Source: an uncultured Prevotella sp. (GTDB taxonomy: Bacteria > Bacteroidota > Bacteroidia > Bacteroidales > Bacteroidaceae). From it: a DNA stretch of 64,000 nucleotides. How positions within the stretch are numbered: position 1 is the first letter of the stretch; every line of letters begins with the position of its first letter. Location of the stretch: positions 1 through 64,000 of the forward strand of contig CALUGP010000004.1 in assembly GCA_944320195.1 (NCBI GenBank), written 5' to 3'. A model generated the notes under the pieces. The model saw only the letters and a program-made list of their open reading frames with translations, made no database searches and had not been told where the DNA came from. Both the position numbers and the translations under genes were made by a program. Positions 17,495 to 26,605 of this stretch are shown here, one piece after another.

Positions 17495-18535
17495 TTATCT
17501 GACTAAATCATCAATTTCCAATTCTCCATTTATAAGTTTCCTTGCAAACTCGATTATCGTGTCCTCGCCACGGCTGAAATCGTCGTCGGTGAGGCCGACG
17601 TTGTAGTCAGGCTCTATTCCAAACTCCGTGCAACGCATGTCCGTGTCGTACATTGGGCACGCGCTGAATCTCACAGCCCAGCCGTTAGGCAGCTCGCTGC
17701 TCATCGGCATGCCGGCCCCGCCGCCCGTCCTGTCGCCCACCACGGTGACATTGGGGCAACACTTCATGTACTTTACGAACTCGTTGGCCGCGCTGAACAC
17801 GCCCCGGTTGGCAAGCACGACAACCTTCTTGTGCCACCGTATTCCGCTGGAAGGCTTCAGTATTTGCTCTTTCGGCTCGGAAAAATCATCGTGGCCAGGC
17901 CCCGTCTTGTGGCTCATGTAACCCACGCAGATGCTCTCGTCGGTAAAGCGTCCGGCCAGTTTCTCGGCCATGGTGAGCTGTCCGCCGCCGTTGTCGCGCA
18001 CGTCCAATATCAGCCCCGTGCACGGGGCAAGATAGTAAAGCACCTCGTCAAGATTGCCGTCGCCTATGCCGTTCTGGAACGAAGAGCAATAAACATAACC
18101 GATGTTGTCGTCAAGCTTGCGGTATTGCAGGCCAGAGGCTATCTTGTAATCAGTGCCGAGATAACGGCGAAGAAGCGAATCGCTGAAGTTTGCAGGGTAG
18201 TCTTCCTTCCAGCTCCAATATCTCGCGTTGTCGAAAGGGGAATAAAGGTTGACGTGCCCGTCGCGCAGTTCGCCGAGCATGTTGCCCAAGACCTCGAACA
18301 GCTGGTCGCTTGTCATCATGTCGTCCACCTGCCTGCCGTACCTCGCACGCACCTCGTTCCAGTCCAGTCCGTACTCATCGGCCTTGTAGCCGAAGAAGCA
18401 ATAGCGCTCGTCCATTATCTTCCAAAGCGCCTCGAAGTTGCCTTCCGCGCTGTCGCCGAACTCTTCCTCGTCAACACAAGAGGCTGCGGCAAGAACCGAA
18501 AAAAGGGGGATTATTATGCAAAAAAACTTTTTCAT
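17495..18535 (-). CDS. S41 family peptidase, lipoprotein
   Basis: Protein of 346 aa with a lipoprotein signal (FSVLAAASC). The C-terminal half carries the tail-specific protease fold: IGYVYCSSF, GLILDVRDNGGG, VVVLANRGVFSAANEFV with the probable nucleophile Ser, and VVGDRTGGGAGMP. S41 proteases cleave near C-termini of envelope proteins; related Bacteroidetes lipoproteins are abundant and mostly of unknown substrate. A clear PDZ domain is not apparent. Its ATG overlaps the DUF3316 stop (ATGA), so the two are translationally coupled and may act on the same process. Confidence 0.82.
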   Translation of the reverse strand: MKKFFCIIIPLFSVLAAASCVDEEEFGDSAEGNFEALWKIMDERYCFFGYKADEYGLDWNEVRARYGRQVDDMMTSDQLFEVLGNMLGELRDGHVNLYSPFDNARYWSWKEDYPANFSDSLLRRYLGTDYKIASGLQYRKLDDNIGYVYCSSFQNGIGDGNLDEVLYYLAPCTGLILDVRDNGGGQLTMAEKLAGRFTDESICVGYMSHKTGPGHDDFSEPKEQILKPSSGIRWHKKVVVLANRGVFSAANEFVKYMKCCPNVTVVGDRTGGGAGMPMSSELPNGWAVRFSACPMYDTDMRCTEFGIEPDYNVGLTDDDFSRGEDTIIEFARKLINGELEIDDLVR

Positions 18536-19350
18536 GGGACAATATGGGTAAGTTTGAACGTCCTTACAAATCCTATCAGCAGCATGTTTGAATAATCATG
18601 GTATTTCAGGTTGTTGACTTTGGCCTGGCGGAAATCACCCAGATAACCCAGACGCAGCGTGGTCTTGCCGAACGTAAAGTCAACAGTGAGCATCTGGCGG
18701 AACGACGGAGCTGACGCAACCGTAGTTGGGACAACATTGTGGTCGTAGTCTCCGCGCGAGAAAATCTCGTAATATGACTGCCCGTAATTGGGACTGAACA
18801 TCACTCCGAGAAGCGGAACGCTTGCCTCATAGCGTGCCCTCAAAGGCACGTTCCCAAGCCTGAAGCGGTAAGTAGCGGCGGCACTCGGCGCGATGTTGAC
18901 CGCAAGACGCGCCTGTGCCGGATTGTTCCCGTTGCGCGTATTGTAAAGGAATCCCACGCCAATATCGGCCTGTCCGCCCGCCATTAAGTTGAGACGGCCG
19001 TCCAACAGGTCCCAATTGTAATGAACGCCATAGGCGAACGCGTACATGCCGGCCATCTCGTTGGCGTTGCCCGAGCGGTTGTCGGCATAAGCAAAAGAAC
19101 CTTGGTGCATCAGCATCCGCGACCATCGGCTGCCTTCGCGGCGCCGTATGGTATGCGAAACATAACGCAATTCAAAACCAGAATACCTCTCCGGCGAGAG
19201 ATAAGTGTCAAGAATGTCTGTCGCCCCGACGCCTATCATCTGGGCGTTGGTTATCACCTTGTCGCTCCGTAAAGCGTCTGGAACCTGTCCGCTTGCCGCC
19301 AACGACAGGATAAGAAACGTCACAACGGCGGATATCTTTATTCCTTTCAT
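18532..19350 (-). CDS. DUF3316 protein, probable outer membrane or periplasmic barrel
   Basis: Protein of 272 aa with a signal peptide (ISAVVTFLILSLAASGQ). The mature part is rich in alternating polar/aromatic strands typical of a small barrel (GFELRYVSHTIRRR, GMYAFAYGVHYNWDLLDG, LNLMAGGQADIGVGF, TLRLGYLGDFRQAKVNNL) and matches the DUF3316 family of Bacteroidetes. Its function is not known. It is the second gene of the parC operon, starting 3 bp after the parC stop, and is coupled to the S41 peptidase gene by an ATGA overlap. Confidence 0.72.
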   Translation of the reverse strand: MKGIKISAVVTFLILSLAASGQVPDALRSDKVITNAQMIGVGATDILDTYLSPERYSGFELRYVSHTIRRREGSRWSRMLMHQGSFAYADNRSGNANEMAGMYAFAYGVHYNWDLLDGRLNLMAGGQADIGVGFLYNTRNGNNPAQARLAVNIAPSAAATYRFRLGNVPLRARYEASVPLLGVMFSPNYGQSYYEIFSRGDYDHNVVPTTVASAPSFRQMLTVDFTFGKTTLRLGYLGDFRQAKVNNLKYHDYSNMLLIGFVRTFKLTHIVP

Positions 19351-19353
19351 TTG

Positions 19354-22092
19354 TCAACTCTTGGTATCGTCTTCACCGAAAAGACTGAGCTGTCCGGTTA
19401 TCTCGTCTATAACCTGCTGCTGGCTCTTGCCCGCGTCGGGGTCAAGATTCTCGCCTTTGAGAGCATCAGGCTGTCCGTCGCCGTCAGTTTCGTCATCATC
19501 ACCATCTTCAACGGCACCCTTCAACGGCTCCAGCCGCTCTATCTTGTCCACCGTCCAGGTGGTGAGACGCTTTCCCTTGGCCTTGAATCCCTTGACAGCG
19601 ATGAACTCTTCCGCGTCGACTTCCATCGGGTCACGGTACGCGTCGTTGCCGCCGAAGGTGATGCGGAAGCGCGGATAAGGCTCATCTGTAAGCAAAACGA
19701 GGCGGCTGTCCTTGTTTTCGCCGATGTAGTTCTGCTTCCTTTTCGAACCTTCCATCATGAAACGTTTTAAGTACGGATAGCCTTGCTGGTCGGCATCGAA
19801 GAGCACTGCCGTCCACACTTTGCGCTCATCATACTTCTCTATTATCTTTATGTTGTCCTCGTAATGGTTGTTCACGTCGAAGTTTGACAGGTAGAAGTCG
19901 CCGTTATCGAGAACTACGAGAATGCTGTCGCCCTCGTTGAACTCGCCGAGAAGCCGTCCGTGGTCATCGTAGTTGAGGCGTTTCACGTCGGGGTCGAACC
20001 AAACCTTGCGGCCTCCGAGCGTGCTGTGGCCATGGCTCTTGAGCGAAATGCGGTGCACGTTGAAGCGTGTCATCACCACTCCGCGCGCCGAACGCCCCTT
20101 GATTGCCACTTCTGAGAAGTCTTTTTCCTTAAAGATGTTCTTCAGGCGTGGGGCCGGGTCAAGCGTAACTTTTATTACTTCGGCCTCGCCGTTGGGATTG
20201 GCGGTGAAGTAAACCACGCGCGAACCGGGCGTGCCCATCGTCAGGTCATACTCTCGGTCACGCGTAACGCTGGTGACGTTAAAGCGTTTCATGTAGTATT
20301 TTCCGAGCTTTCCGTCACGATAGACCACATTGTATATCGTACGTTTGTCGTTTTTCTTGAACACGGCCACGTGCAGGATGTTCTTGCCGACGAATATTTT
20401 GTCGGCCACCTTGACCACCTTGTACTTGCCGTCCTTGTAGAAAATGATGATGTCGTCGATGTCGGAGCAGTTGCATACGAACTCGTCTTTCTTCAGCGCA
20501 GTGCCAATAAAGCCGTCGTTACGGTTGATGTATAGCTTCTCGTTGGCCTCAACCACCTTGGTGGCTTCTATCGTGTCGAAGTTCTTTATCTCGGTAAGAC
20601 GGGGATGGGCGGCACCATATTTCTGCCTGAGATACTTGAACCAGTCGGCCGTAACATCGACCATGTGGCCCAGCTTGTAGTCTATTTCCTCAATCTCCGC
20701 CTTGATTTTGGCCATCAGTTCATCGGCCTTGTCCTTGTTGAACTTCAGTATGCGCGCCATCTTGATGTCCATGAGGCGGAGTATGTCGTCCTTGGTCACT
20801 TCGCGGACGAACTGCGGATAATACGGTGTAAGCCGCTCGTCGATGTGGGCGCAGGCGGCGTCCATGTCGGGGGCCTGCTCAAACTTGCGGTCCTTGTATA
20901 TGCGCTCCTCGATGAATATCTTTTCAAGCGAGGCGAAATGGAGCTGCTCCTGAAGCTCGTGCTTGCGTATTTCAAGTTCCTTGCGGAGCAAGTCCATCGT
21001 GTGATTGACCGAATAACGCAGCACGTCGCTCACAGAAAGGAACTGCGGCTTGTCGTCTTCTATGACGCAGCAGTTGGGCGATATGTTGATTTCGCAGTCC
21101 GAGAAGGCGTACAGGGCGTCGATGGTCTTGTCTGACGACACGCCCGGCGACAGGTGTACTTGTATCTCTACCTGCGCCGCCGTGTTGTCGTCAACCTTGC
21201 GAGCCTTGATTTTTCCCTTCTCGATGGCCTTCAGGATAGAGTCAATGAGCGTGCTGGTGGTCTTGCCGTAAGGTATCTCGCGTATTACGAGGGTCTTGCT
21301 GTCAAGCTTCTCTATCTTCGCCCTTACCTTAAGCACGCCGCCGCGCTGGCCGTCGTTATACCGGCTGACGTCTATGCTTCCGCCCGTGGGGAAGTCGGGA
21401 TACAGCGTGAACGGCTCGCCGTGGAGGTAGCTCACGGCGGCGTCGCATATTTCGTTGAAGTTGTGGGGGAGTATTTTCGACGACAGGCCGACGGCTATTC
21501 CCTCCGCGCCCTGCGCCAACAGCAGGGGAAACTTGGCCGGAAGCGTGATGGGTTCCTTGTTCCTTCCGTCATAGCTTAGCTGCCATTCGGTGGTCTTGGG
21601 GTTGAAAACCACGTCCAAGGCGAACTTCGACAGCCTCGCCTCGATGTATCGCGGGGCGGCCGCGCGGTCGCCGGTAAGTATGTTGCCCCAGTTACCCTGG
21701 CAGTCAACAAGCAAGTCCTTCTGCCCCAACTGCACGAGCGCGTCGCCAATCGAGGCGTCGCCGTGCGGGTGGAACTGCATCGTGTGGCCCACGATGTTGG
21801 CCACCTTGTTGTAGCGTCCGTCGTCCATGCGCTTCATGGAGTGCAGTATGCGCCGCTGCACGGGCTTCAGCCCGTCCTCGATATGGGGCACGGCGCGCTC
21901 CAGAATCACGTATGAAGCATAGTCGAGAAACCAGTTCTGGTACATTCCGCTGAGATGATGCACGGCCGAAGCGTCAAACCGGCTGACCGGCTTGTACGTG
22001 TCGCCTGACTGCGCGCCGCCGTCATTGTCAATGCCGCGGATGCCTTCGCTCTGTTCCTCAAAGCTCTCGTTGTCTATTATTTCGTTGTCCAT
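19354..22092 (-). CDS. parC: DNA topoisomerase IV/gyrase-type subunit A
   Basis: Type IIA topoisomerase A subunit of 912 aa, the DNA-cleaving half of topoisomerase IV. The active-site Tyr149 lies in RAAAPRYIEARLSK, and the quinolone-determining segment reads HPHGDASIGDAL. A tower and coiled-coil region follow, with a C-terminal domain and an acidic tail (EDGDDDETDGDG) ending QLSLFGEDDTKS. The RYIEARLSK form and the Bacteroidetes gene order (followed by DUF3316) favour ParC over GyrA, but a full comparison would be needed. It heads the operon parC-DUF3316-S41-ATPase and has a good promoter at 22175-22206. Confidence 0.82.
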   Translation of the reverse strand: MDNEIIDNESFEEQSEGIRGIDNDGGAQSGDTYKPVSRFDASAVHHLSGMYQNWFLDYASYVILERAVPHIEDGLKPVQRRILHSMKRMDDGRYNKVANIVGHTMQFHPHGDASIGDALVQLGQKDLLVDCQGNWGNILTGDRAAAPRYIEARLSKFALDVVFNPKTTEWQLSYDGRNKEPITLPAKFPLLLAQGAEGIAVGLSSKILPHNFNEICDAAVSYLHGEPFTLYPDFPTGGSIDVSRYNDGQRGGVLKVRAKIEKLDSKTLVIREIPYGKTTSTLIDSILKAIEKGKIKARKVDDNTAAQVEIQVHLSPGVSSDKTIDALYAFSDCEINISPNCCVIEDDKPQFLSVSDVLRYSVNHTMDLLRKELEIRKHELQEQLHFASLEKIFIEERIYKDRKFEQAPDMDAACAHIDERLTPYYPQFVREVTKDDILRLMDIKMARILKFNKDKADELMAKIKAEIEEIDYKLGHMVDVTADWFKYLRQKYGAAHPRLTEIKNFDTIEATKVVEANEKLYINRNDGFIGTALKKDEFVCNCSDIDDIIIFYKDGKYKVVKVADKIFVGKNILHVAVFKKNDKRTIYNVVYRDGKLGKYYMKRFNVTSVTRDREYDLTMGTPGSRVVYFTANPNGEAEVIKVTLDPAPRLKNIFKEKDFSEVAIKGRSARGVVMTRFNVHRISLKSHGHSTLGGRKVWFDPDVKRLNYDDHGRLLGEFNEGDSILVVLDNGDFYLSNFDVNNHYEDNIKIIEKYDERKVWTAVLFDADQQGYPYLKRFMMEGSKRKQNYIGENKDSRLVLLTDEPYPRFRITFGGNDAYRDPMEVDAEEFIAVKGFKAKGKRLTTWTVDKIERLEPLKGAVEDGDDDETDGDGQPDALKGENLDPDAGKSQQQVIDEITGQLSLFGEDDTKS

Positions 22093-22174
22093 GTAGTGTT
22101 TAATGATTATCAGCAGCTCCTAAAACGGCGTATGGAAACAACGCCTTTTCAACAAGGCGGAAACTGCATCTTTG

Positions 22175-22206
22175 CAAAGATACGGCAAAAAATCGGTTTT
22201 AACAAA
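22175..22206 (-). promoter_or_regulatory. promoter of the parC operon
   Basis: Minus strand TATCTTTG (22175-22182) and TTTG (22203-22206) are separated by 20 bp, an exact match to the Bacteroidetes promoter pattern. The leader to the parC ATG is about 80 nt. Confidence 0.75.
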
Positions 22207-22216
22207 AAATCGGTTT
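22186..22216. repeat. 17-bp tandem repeat across the parC -33 region
   Basis: CAAAAAATCGGTTT occurs at 22186-22199 and again at 22203-22216, a 17-bp period. The second copy contains the -33 box on the minus strand. It could be a duplicated operator or a slippage product. Confidence 0.55.
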
Positions 22217-22497
22217 GATTTTAATCCAAATCGGCCCTTTGCACACTGACTGAGCGATCAGGCGTGAAACGATCAAATGAACAACGCCGCAACAGCAAGC
22301 GTTCACAGCCAACCAACGTCGACAAACGCCGCAAGAGTTTCTTACGGTTGACGCATCGAGAAGGGCCTCGCCGCCGGCGAAACCACCAAAAGGACATAAA
22401 TACGGCAAAAAACGGACGCAACAGCAACACGCTGAAAACCAAAGAGTTACGCGAATACAACCGAACCGGCATGCGTCTCACGTCCTAATTTCCATAC

Positions 22498-22578
22498 AAA
22501 AGACGGCGTTTGGCACGGCAAAAGACGGCCAAAAGCATTACGATTGGCCGTCTTTCAGAATGGGAAAGGCCATGGTTT
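22498..22578. repeat. 22-bp-period palindromic array, 4 units
   Basis: Four 15-bp units with 7-nt spacers (gcacggc, gcattac, agaatgg) in the divergent region between parC and tRNA-Leu. Units 2 and 3 pair through GACGGCCAA and TTGGCCGTC, with the inner AA/TT changed in both arms relative to other arrays. The rest of 22217-22855 holds no credible gene. Confidence 0.82.
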
Positions 22579-22855
22579 GAAGTGCGCAGAGCGCCCAAAC
22601 GGTTAACACGAGTTAAATTACCAACCCACACCAAAGAGCAATTTAACCAACAATAACATTCCGTTTTCTATTTCACAAAATAAAATTGTCATGACTTTTT
22701 ACTTCACGAATCTTCAAAAACGACAGCGGCCGCAATCGTTACAGTCAAGCTCACGGCACACCGGCGCACATCAAGAAGGTGCACACCCGAACCAATCCAA
22801 ACCGCCATGAAAACACAGGCACGAGACACCCTGCCAACAAAAACTCGGCAATATT

Positions 22856-22887
22856 CTTGTTTTTTCGACAAAAAGAATGTACCTTTG
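22856..22887 (+). promoter_or_regulatory. promoter of tRNA-Leu
   Basis: CTTG (22856-22859), 20 bp, then TACCTTTG (22880-22887). The -7 box is an exact fit and the -33 box has one mismatch. The tRNA begins 78 bp downstream. Confidence 0.6.
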
Positions 22888-22965
22888 CATCCGCATTTCA
22901 ATGCTTACATCCGGCTGAATGTCATCGCGCACAGCCATGCAAGCAGCGAAACGCAACACAAACAA

Positions 22966-23047
22966 GCGCCTGTGGCGAAATTGGTAGACGCGCCAGACTT
23001 AGGATCTGGTGGCTTACGCTGTGTAGGTTCGAGTCCTATCAGGCGCA
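22966..23047 (+). tRNA. tRNA-Leu (anticodon UAG)
   Basis: An 82-nt class II tRNA. The acceptor arms are GCGCCTG and CAGGCGC. The D-arm carries AAATTGGTAGACGC, the anticodon stem is CCAGA/TCTGG with loop CTTAGGA (anticodon TAG), there is a long variable arm, and the T-loop is GGTTCGAGTCC. CCA is not encoded. The 380-bp gap from here to nrdJ holds nothing else recognisable apart from the nrdJ promoter. Confidence 0.95.
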
Positions 23048-23374
23048 CATGTGAAGACTTTTAATAGGTTGTGTATCAGCGACTTACTAAAAGTCTTCTT
23101 TTATTTTTGCCAGCAGTTTGTAAACACGCAACGAAACGAAACACGCTCAATTTTGCACAATTGCAAAAACATCAAAGCGCCAGGTGATGGACAACAATGC
23201 GAAGATGTCGCATCGCCGGCACGAGAAAGAAAGTTCCATTACGGAAACACTGAACGATTCCGCGCCATCCATAATCATATTATCTTACAATGATTTACAA
23301 CGTTTGGTGCAATAAAGTTCTCCATTTCGGACAACTTTCCGCAAAATTTTTATCACCAAATTATCCGTAAAGTA

Positions 23375-23406
23375 TTTCTTTTTATCAAAAAATGTTCGTA
23401 GCTTTG
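23375..23406 (+). promoter_or_regulatory. promoter of nrdJ
   Basis: TTTC (23375-23378), 20 bp, then TAGCTTTG (23399-23406). The start codon is 27 bp downstream. Confidence 0.65.
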
Positions 23407-23433
23407 CACCATAATTTTTTCATTTTTGCCATC

Positions 23434-26001
23434 ATGGAAAATAAACAAACTTACTCTTTCGAGGAAGCATACCAGGCCTCGTTGGCCTACTTCGGCGGCG
23501 ACGAGCTGGCCGCAAGGGTATGGGTCAACAAGTACGCGCTGAAAGACAGCTACGGGAATCTCTTTGAAAAGACTCCGGCTGACATGCACTGGCGCATCGC
23601 AAACGAAGTGGCCAGGATTGAGAACAAATACAACAATCCGCTGAAAGCCGAAGAAGTGTTCGAGGTTCTCGACCATTTCAGATACATTGTGCCGGCCGGC
23701 AGCCCGATGACAGGCATTGGCAACAACTACCAGGTTGCATCGTTGTCAAACTGCTTCGTCATAGGACTTGAAGGCGACGCAGACTCTTACGGAGCCATAT
23801 TGCGCATCGACGAAGAGCAAGTGCAGCTTATGAAACGTCGCGGCGGTGTCGGGCACGACCTTTCACACCTGCGCCCGAAAGGCTCTCCGGTGAACAATTC
23901 GGCACTAACATCGACAGGACTTGTACCTTTTATGGAAAGGTACAGCAACTCCACCCGCGAAGTGGCACAGGACGGTCGACGAGGTGCACTGATGTTGTCG
24001 GTAAGCATCAAGCATCCTGACAGCGAGGCCTTCATCGACGCAAAGATGACGGAAGGAAAGATTACCGGAGCCAACGTATCGGTAAAGATTGACGACGACT
24101 TCATGCACGCAGCCATAGAAGACAAAGAATATGTACAACAATTCCCCATCGACAGCGACGAGCCGATGACGCAAAAAAGCATCAGCGCAAAGCAGCTATG
24201 GGAGAAAATCGTACATAACGCATGGAAAAGCGCCGAACCGGGCGTGCTGTTCTGGGACACCATCATACGCGAAAGCATCCCAGACTGTTATGCCGACCTT
24301 GGCTTCCGCACTGTTTCAACAAACCCGTGCGGCGAAATTCCGCTTTGTCCTTACGACTCATGCCGCCTGCTTTCGATAAACCTCTATTCATACGTCGTAA
24401 ACCCGTTCACCGACAAAGCGTACTTCGACTACGACCTGTTCCGCAAGCATGTGGCCTTGGCTCAACGCATAATGGACGACATTGTGGACATGGAGCTGGA
24501 GAAGATAGACCTCATAATGGAGAAAATCAAGAGCGACCCACAAAGCGACGAGGTTAAATTCACAGAATACCATTTGTGGGAAAAGATCAAGCACAAGAGC
24601 GGCCTTGGACGCCGTACAGGCGTGGGCATCACGGCGGAAGGCGACATGCTGGCCGCCATGGGGCTGCGTTACGGCACACAGGAAGCGACAGACTTCTCCG
24701 TGGAAGTACACAAAACGCTCGCCTTGTCGGCTTACCGTTCATCGGTAACAATGGCCAAAGAACGTGGAGCCTTTGCCGTATACGACGCAAAAAGGGAAGA
24801 AAACAACCCGTTCATCAACCGTCTTCGCGAGGCCGACCCCGACCTTTACACCGACATGGCGAAGTATGGCAGACGCAACATTGCCTGCCTTACCATAGCA
24901 CCAACCGGCACAACGAGCCTCATGACACAGACAACAAGCGGCATCGAGCCCGTGTTTATGCCGGTATACAAGCGTCGCCGCAAAGTCAATCCGAATGACA
25001 CCGACGTACATGTCGACTTCGTCGACGAGGTTGGAGACTCTTTCGAAGAGTACATAGTGTACCACCGGAAATTCATCGAATGGATGAAAATAAACGGCAT
25101 TGACACCAACAAACGATACACTCAGGACGAAATAGACGCCTTGATTGCACGCTCACCTTATTATAAAGCCACCGCCAACGATGTCGACTGGCTGATGAAA
25201 GTGCGCATGCAAGGCGCAATCCAGAAATGGGTGGACCACAGCATAAGCGTGACAATCAACCTCCCCAACAACGTTGACGAGGCTCTTGTCAACCGTCTGT
25301 ACGTTGAAGCGTGGAAATCCGGATGCAAGGGATGCACCGTTTACCGTGACGGCTCACGCTCGGGAGTGATGCTTTCGGTTGAGAAAAAGAAAGAAAAAGG
25401 AGGCGAAGAAATAACAACCCAACAACAACTGCCGCCATGCCGCCATCCAGAAGTTACCGAGGTAAGACCGAAAGAGCTTGAATGTGATGTGGTAAGATTC
25501 CAGAACAACAAGGAGAAATGGGTTGCATTCGTAGGCTTGCTTGACGGCTATCCTTATGAGATATTCACCGGTCTGCAAGACGACGAGGAAGGAATAGTCC
25601 TGCCCAAGACCGTCACAAAGGGCAAAATCATCAAGCAGACCGACGAGAACGGCAAGCACCGCTACGACTTCCAGTTCGAGAACAAGCGCGGATACAAGAC
25701 CACGGTAGAGGGACTTAGCGAGAAGTTCAACCCTGAATACTGGAACTATGCCAAGCTGATCTCCGGCGTGCTGCGTTACCGTATGCCCATCGCACACGTG
25801 ATAAAGCTTGTAAGCTCTCTCCAGCTAAAGAGCGAAAGTATCAACACATGGAAGAACGGCGTGGAGCGCGCGCTCAAGAAATACGTCACCGACGGCACCG
25901 AGGCGAAAGGCCAGAAATGCCCTGCCTGCGGACAGGAGACCCTCGTTTACCAAGAAGGATGCCTCATCTGCAAGAACTGCGGAGCCTCAAGATGCGGATA
26001 A
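23434..26001 (+). CDS. nrdJ: adenosylcobalamin-dependent (class II) ribonucleotide reductase
   Basis: Large single-subunit reductase of 855 aa that makes deoxyribonucleotides using adenosylcobalamin to start the radical. Conserved stretches include SLSNCFVIG (one redox Cys), KRRGGVGHDLSHLRPKG, NPCGEIPL (the thiyl-radical region) and TIAPTGTTSLM. The C-terminus has a zinc-ribbon-like tail (CPACGQETL, CLICKNCG) found in NrdJ/NrdZ types, and residues 645-780 contain the usual insert before it. The frame is open upstream to 23392, but ATG at 23434 follows the promoter and gives the normal start (MENKQTYSFEEAY). Use of B12 fits the BtuB-like receptor at 31297. Confidence 0.92.
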   Translation: MENKQTYSFEEAYQASLAYFGGDELAARVWVNKYALKDSYGNLFEKTPADMHWRIANEVARIENKYNNPLKAEEVFEVLDHFRYIVPAGSPMTGIGNNYQVASLSNCFVIGLEGDADSYGAILRIDEEQVQLMKRRGGVGHDLSHLRPKGSPVNNSALTSTGLVPFMERYSNSTREVAQDGRRGALMLSVSIKHPDSEAFIDAKMTEGKITGANVSVKIDDDFMHAAIEDKEYVQQFPIDSDEPMTQKSISAKQLWEKIVHNAWKSAEPGVLFWDTIIRESIPDCYADLGFRTVSTNPCGEIPLCPYDSCRLLSINLYSYVVNPFTDKAYFDYDLFRKHVALAQRIMDDIVDMELEKIDLIMEKIKSDPQSDEVKFTEYHLWEKIKHKSGLGRRTGVGITAEGDMLAAMGLRYGTQEATDFSVEVHKTLALSAYRSSVTMAKERGAFAVYDAKREENNPFINRLREADPDLYTDMAKYGRRNIACLTIAPTGTTSLMTQTTSGIEPVFMPVYKRRRKVNPNDTDVHVDFVDEVGDSFEEYIVYHRKFIEWMKINGIDTNKRYTQDEIDALIARSPYYKATANDVDWLMKVRMQGAIQKWVDHSISVTINLPNNVDEALVNRLYVEAWKSGCKGCTVYRDGSRSGVMLSVEKKKEKGGEEITTQQQLPPCRHPEVTEVRPKELECDVVRFQNNKEKWVAFVGLLDGYPYEIFTGLQDDEEGIVLPKTVTKGKIIKQTDENGKHRYDFQFENKRGYKTTVEGLSEKFNPEYWNYAKLISGVLRYRMPIAHVIKLVSSLQLKSESINTWKNGVERALKKYVTDGTEAKGQKCPACGQETLVYQEGCLICKNCGASRCG

Positions 26002-26007
26002 TCTGAC

Positions 26008-26177
26008 AATTCATAATTCATAATTCATAATTCATAATCAAGGCATACGCCAAGATAAAAGGATGTGTTTGGCGGTTGAGCCTACAGAAATCCGTCAAGA
26101 TTATGGACATGGGTTGTGGATTATGACAAACCATCCTGCAACCCGATTATGAATTGTGAATTATGAATTATGAATTA
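26008..26177. repeat. AATTCAT-unit inverted repeat between nrdJ and folB
   Basis: Arms of 32 bp (26008-26039 and 26146-26177, one mismatch) consist of tandem 7-bp AATTCAT or its complement AATTATG. The centre of about 106 bp contains GGATTATGACAAACC. The right arm supplies the folB start codon. A related copy lies at 63922-64000, upstream of lpxA. Confidence 0.75.
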
Positions 26178-26549
26178 AAATCCAGCTACGTATGCCTTAA
26201 CAAGCTGCGCTTCCATGCCCGCCACGGCGTTATGCCACAAGAACAGGCCACCGGAGGCGAGTTTGTCGTGAGCATACGTGCAAAATACTTGTTCGACAAA
26301 GCGTTGGAAAGCGACGACGTGAGCGACACGCTTAATTATGCCGAGATGTTTGAAATCATAAATAAGGAGATGCAAACGCCGTCCTGCCTGCTAGAACATG
26401 TCGCAGGCAGGATTGGCAAAAGCATTCTGGAAAAGATGCCTATGATTGAGACTCTCGACGTGAAACTTGAAAAAGTCAACCCTCCGATGGGTGCAGACGC
26501 TGAAAGCGCATCAGTCGAACTACATTTAATAAATGATAAAACTTTTTGA
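26163..26549 (+). CDS. folB: dihydroneopterin aldolase
   Basis: Folate-pathway enzyme of 128 aa that converts dihydroneopterin to 6-hydroxymethyl-dihydropterin, the substrate of FolK (37852). The family pattern is present: LNKLRFHARHGVMPQEQ with the catalytic Glu context, FVVSIRA, DDVSDTLNYAEMFEII and LLEHVAGRI, then VKLEKVNPPMGA. The first eight codons (MNYELKSS) come from the AATTCAT repeat arm, so the insertion overlaps the start; no clear Shine-Dalgarno sequence is visible and no other ATG precedes the conserved domain. Confidence 0.88.
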   Translation: MNYELKSSYVCLNKLRFHARHGVMPQEQATGGEFVVSIRAKYLFDKALESDDVSDTLNYAEMFEIINKEMQTPSCLLEHVAGRIGKSILEKMPMIETLDVKLEKVNPPMGADAESASVELHLINDKTF

Positions 26550-26578
26550 CTGTTAGTAGTTTTTTGACGACAAAAAGC

Positions 26579-26586
26579 TACCTTTG
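26579..26586 (+). promoter_or_regulatory. -7 element of the amidase-MCE operon
   Basis: TACCTTTG fits TAnnTTTG and lies 19 bp before the amidase ATG. TTTG copies nearby (26545-26548, 26563-26566) are not at 19-21 bp, so the -33 box is unclear. Confidence 0.45.
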
Positions 26587-26605
26587 CAACCGTAAAAGAG
26601 CACCA

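Noticed and set aside
22199-22901. Small open frames between parC and tRNA-Leu
   Set aside because: No family resemblance, no ribosome binding sites and no conserved features; the region carries promoters and an array only.
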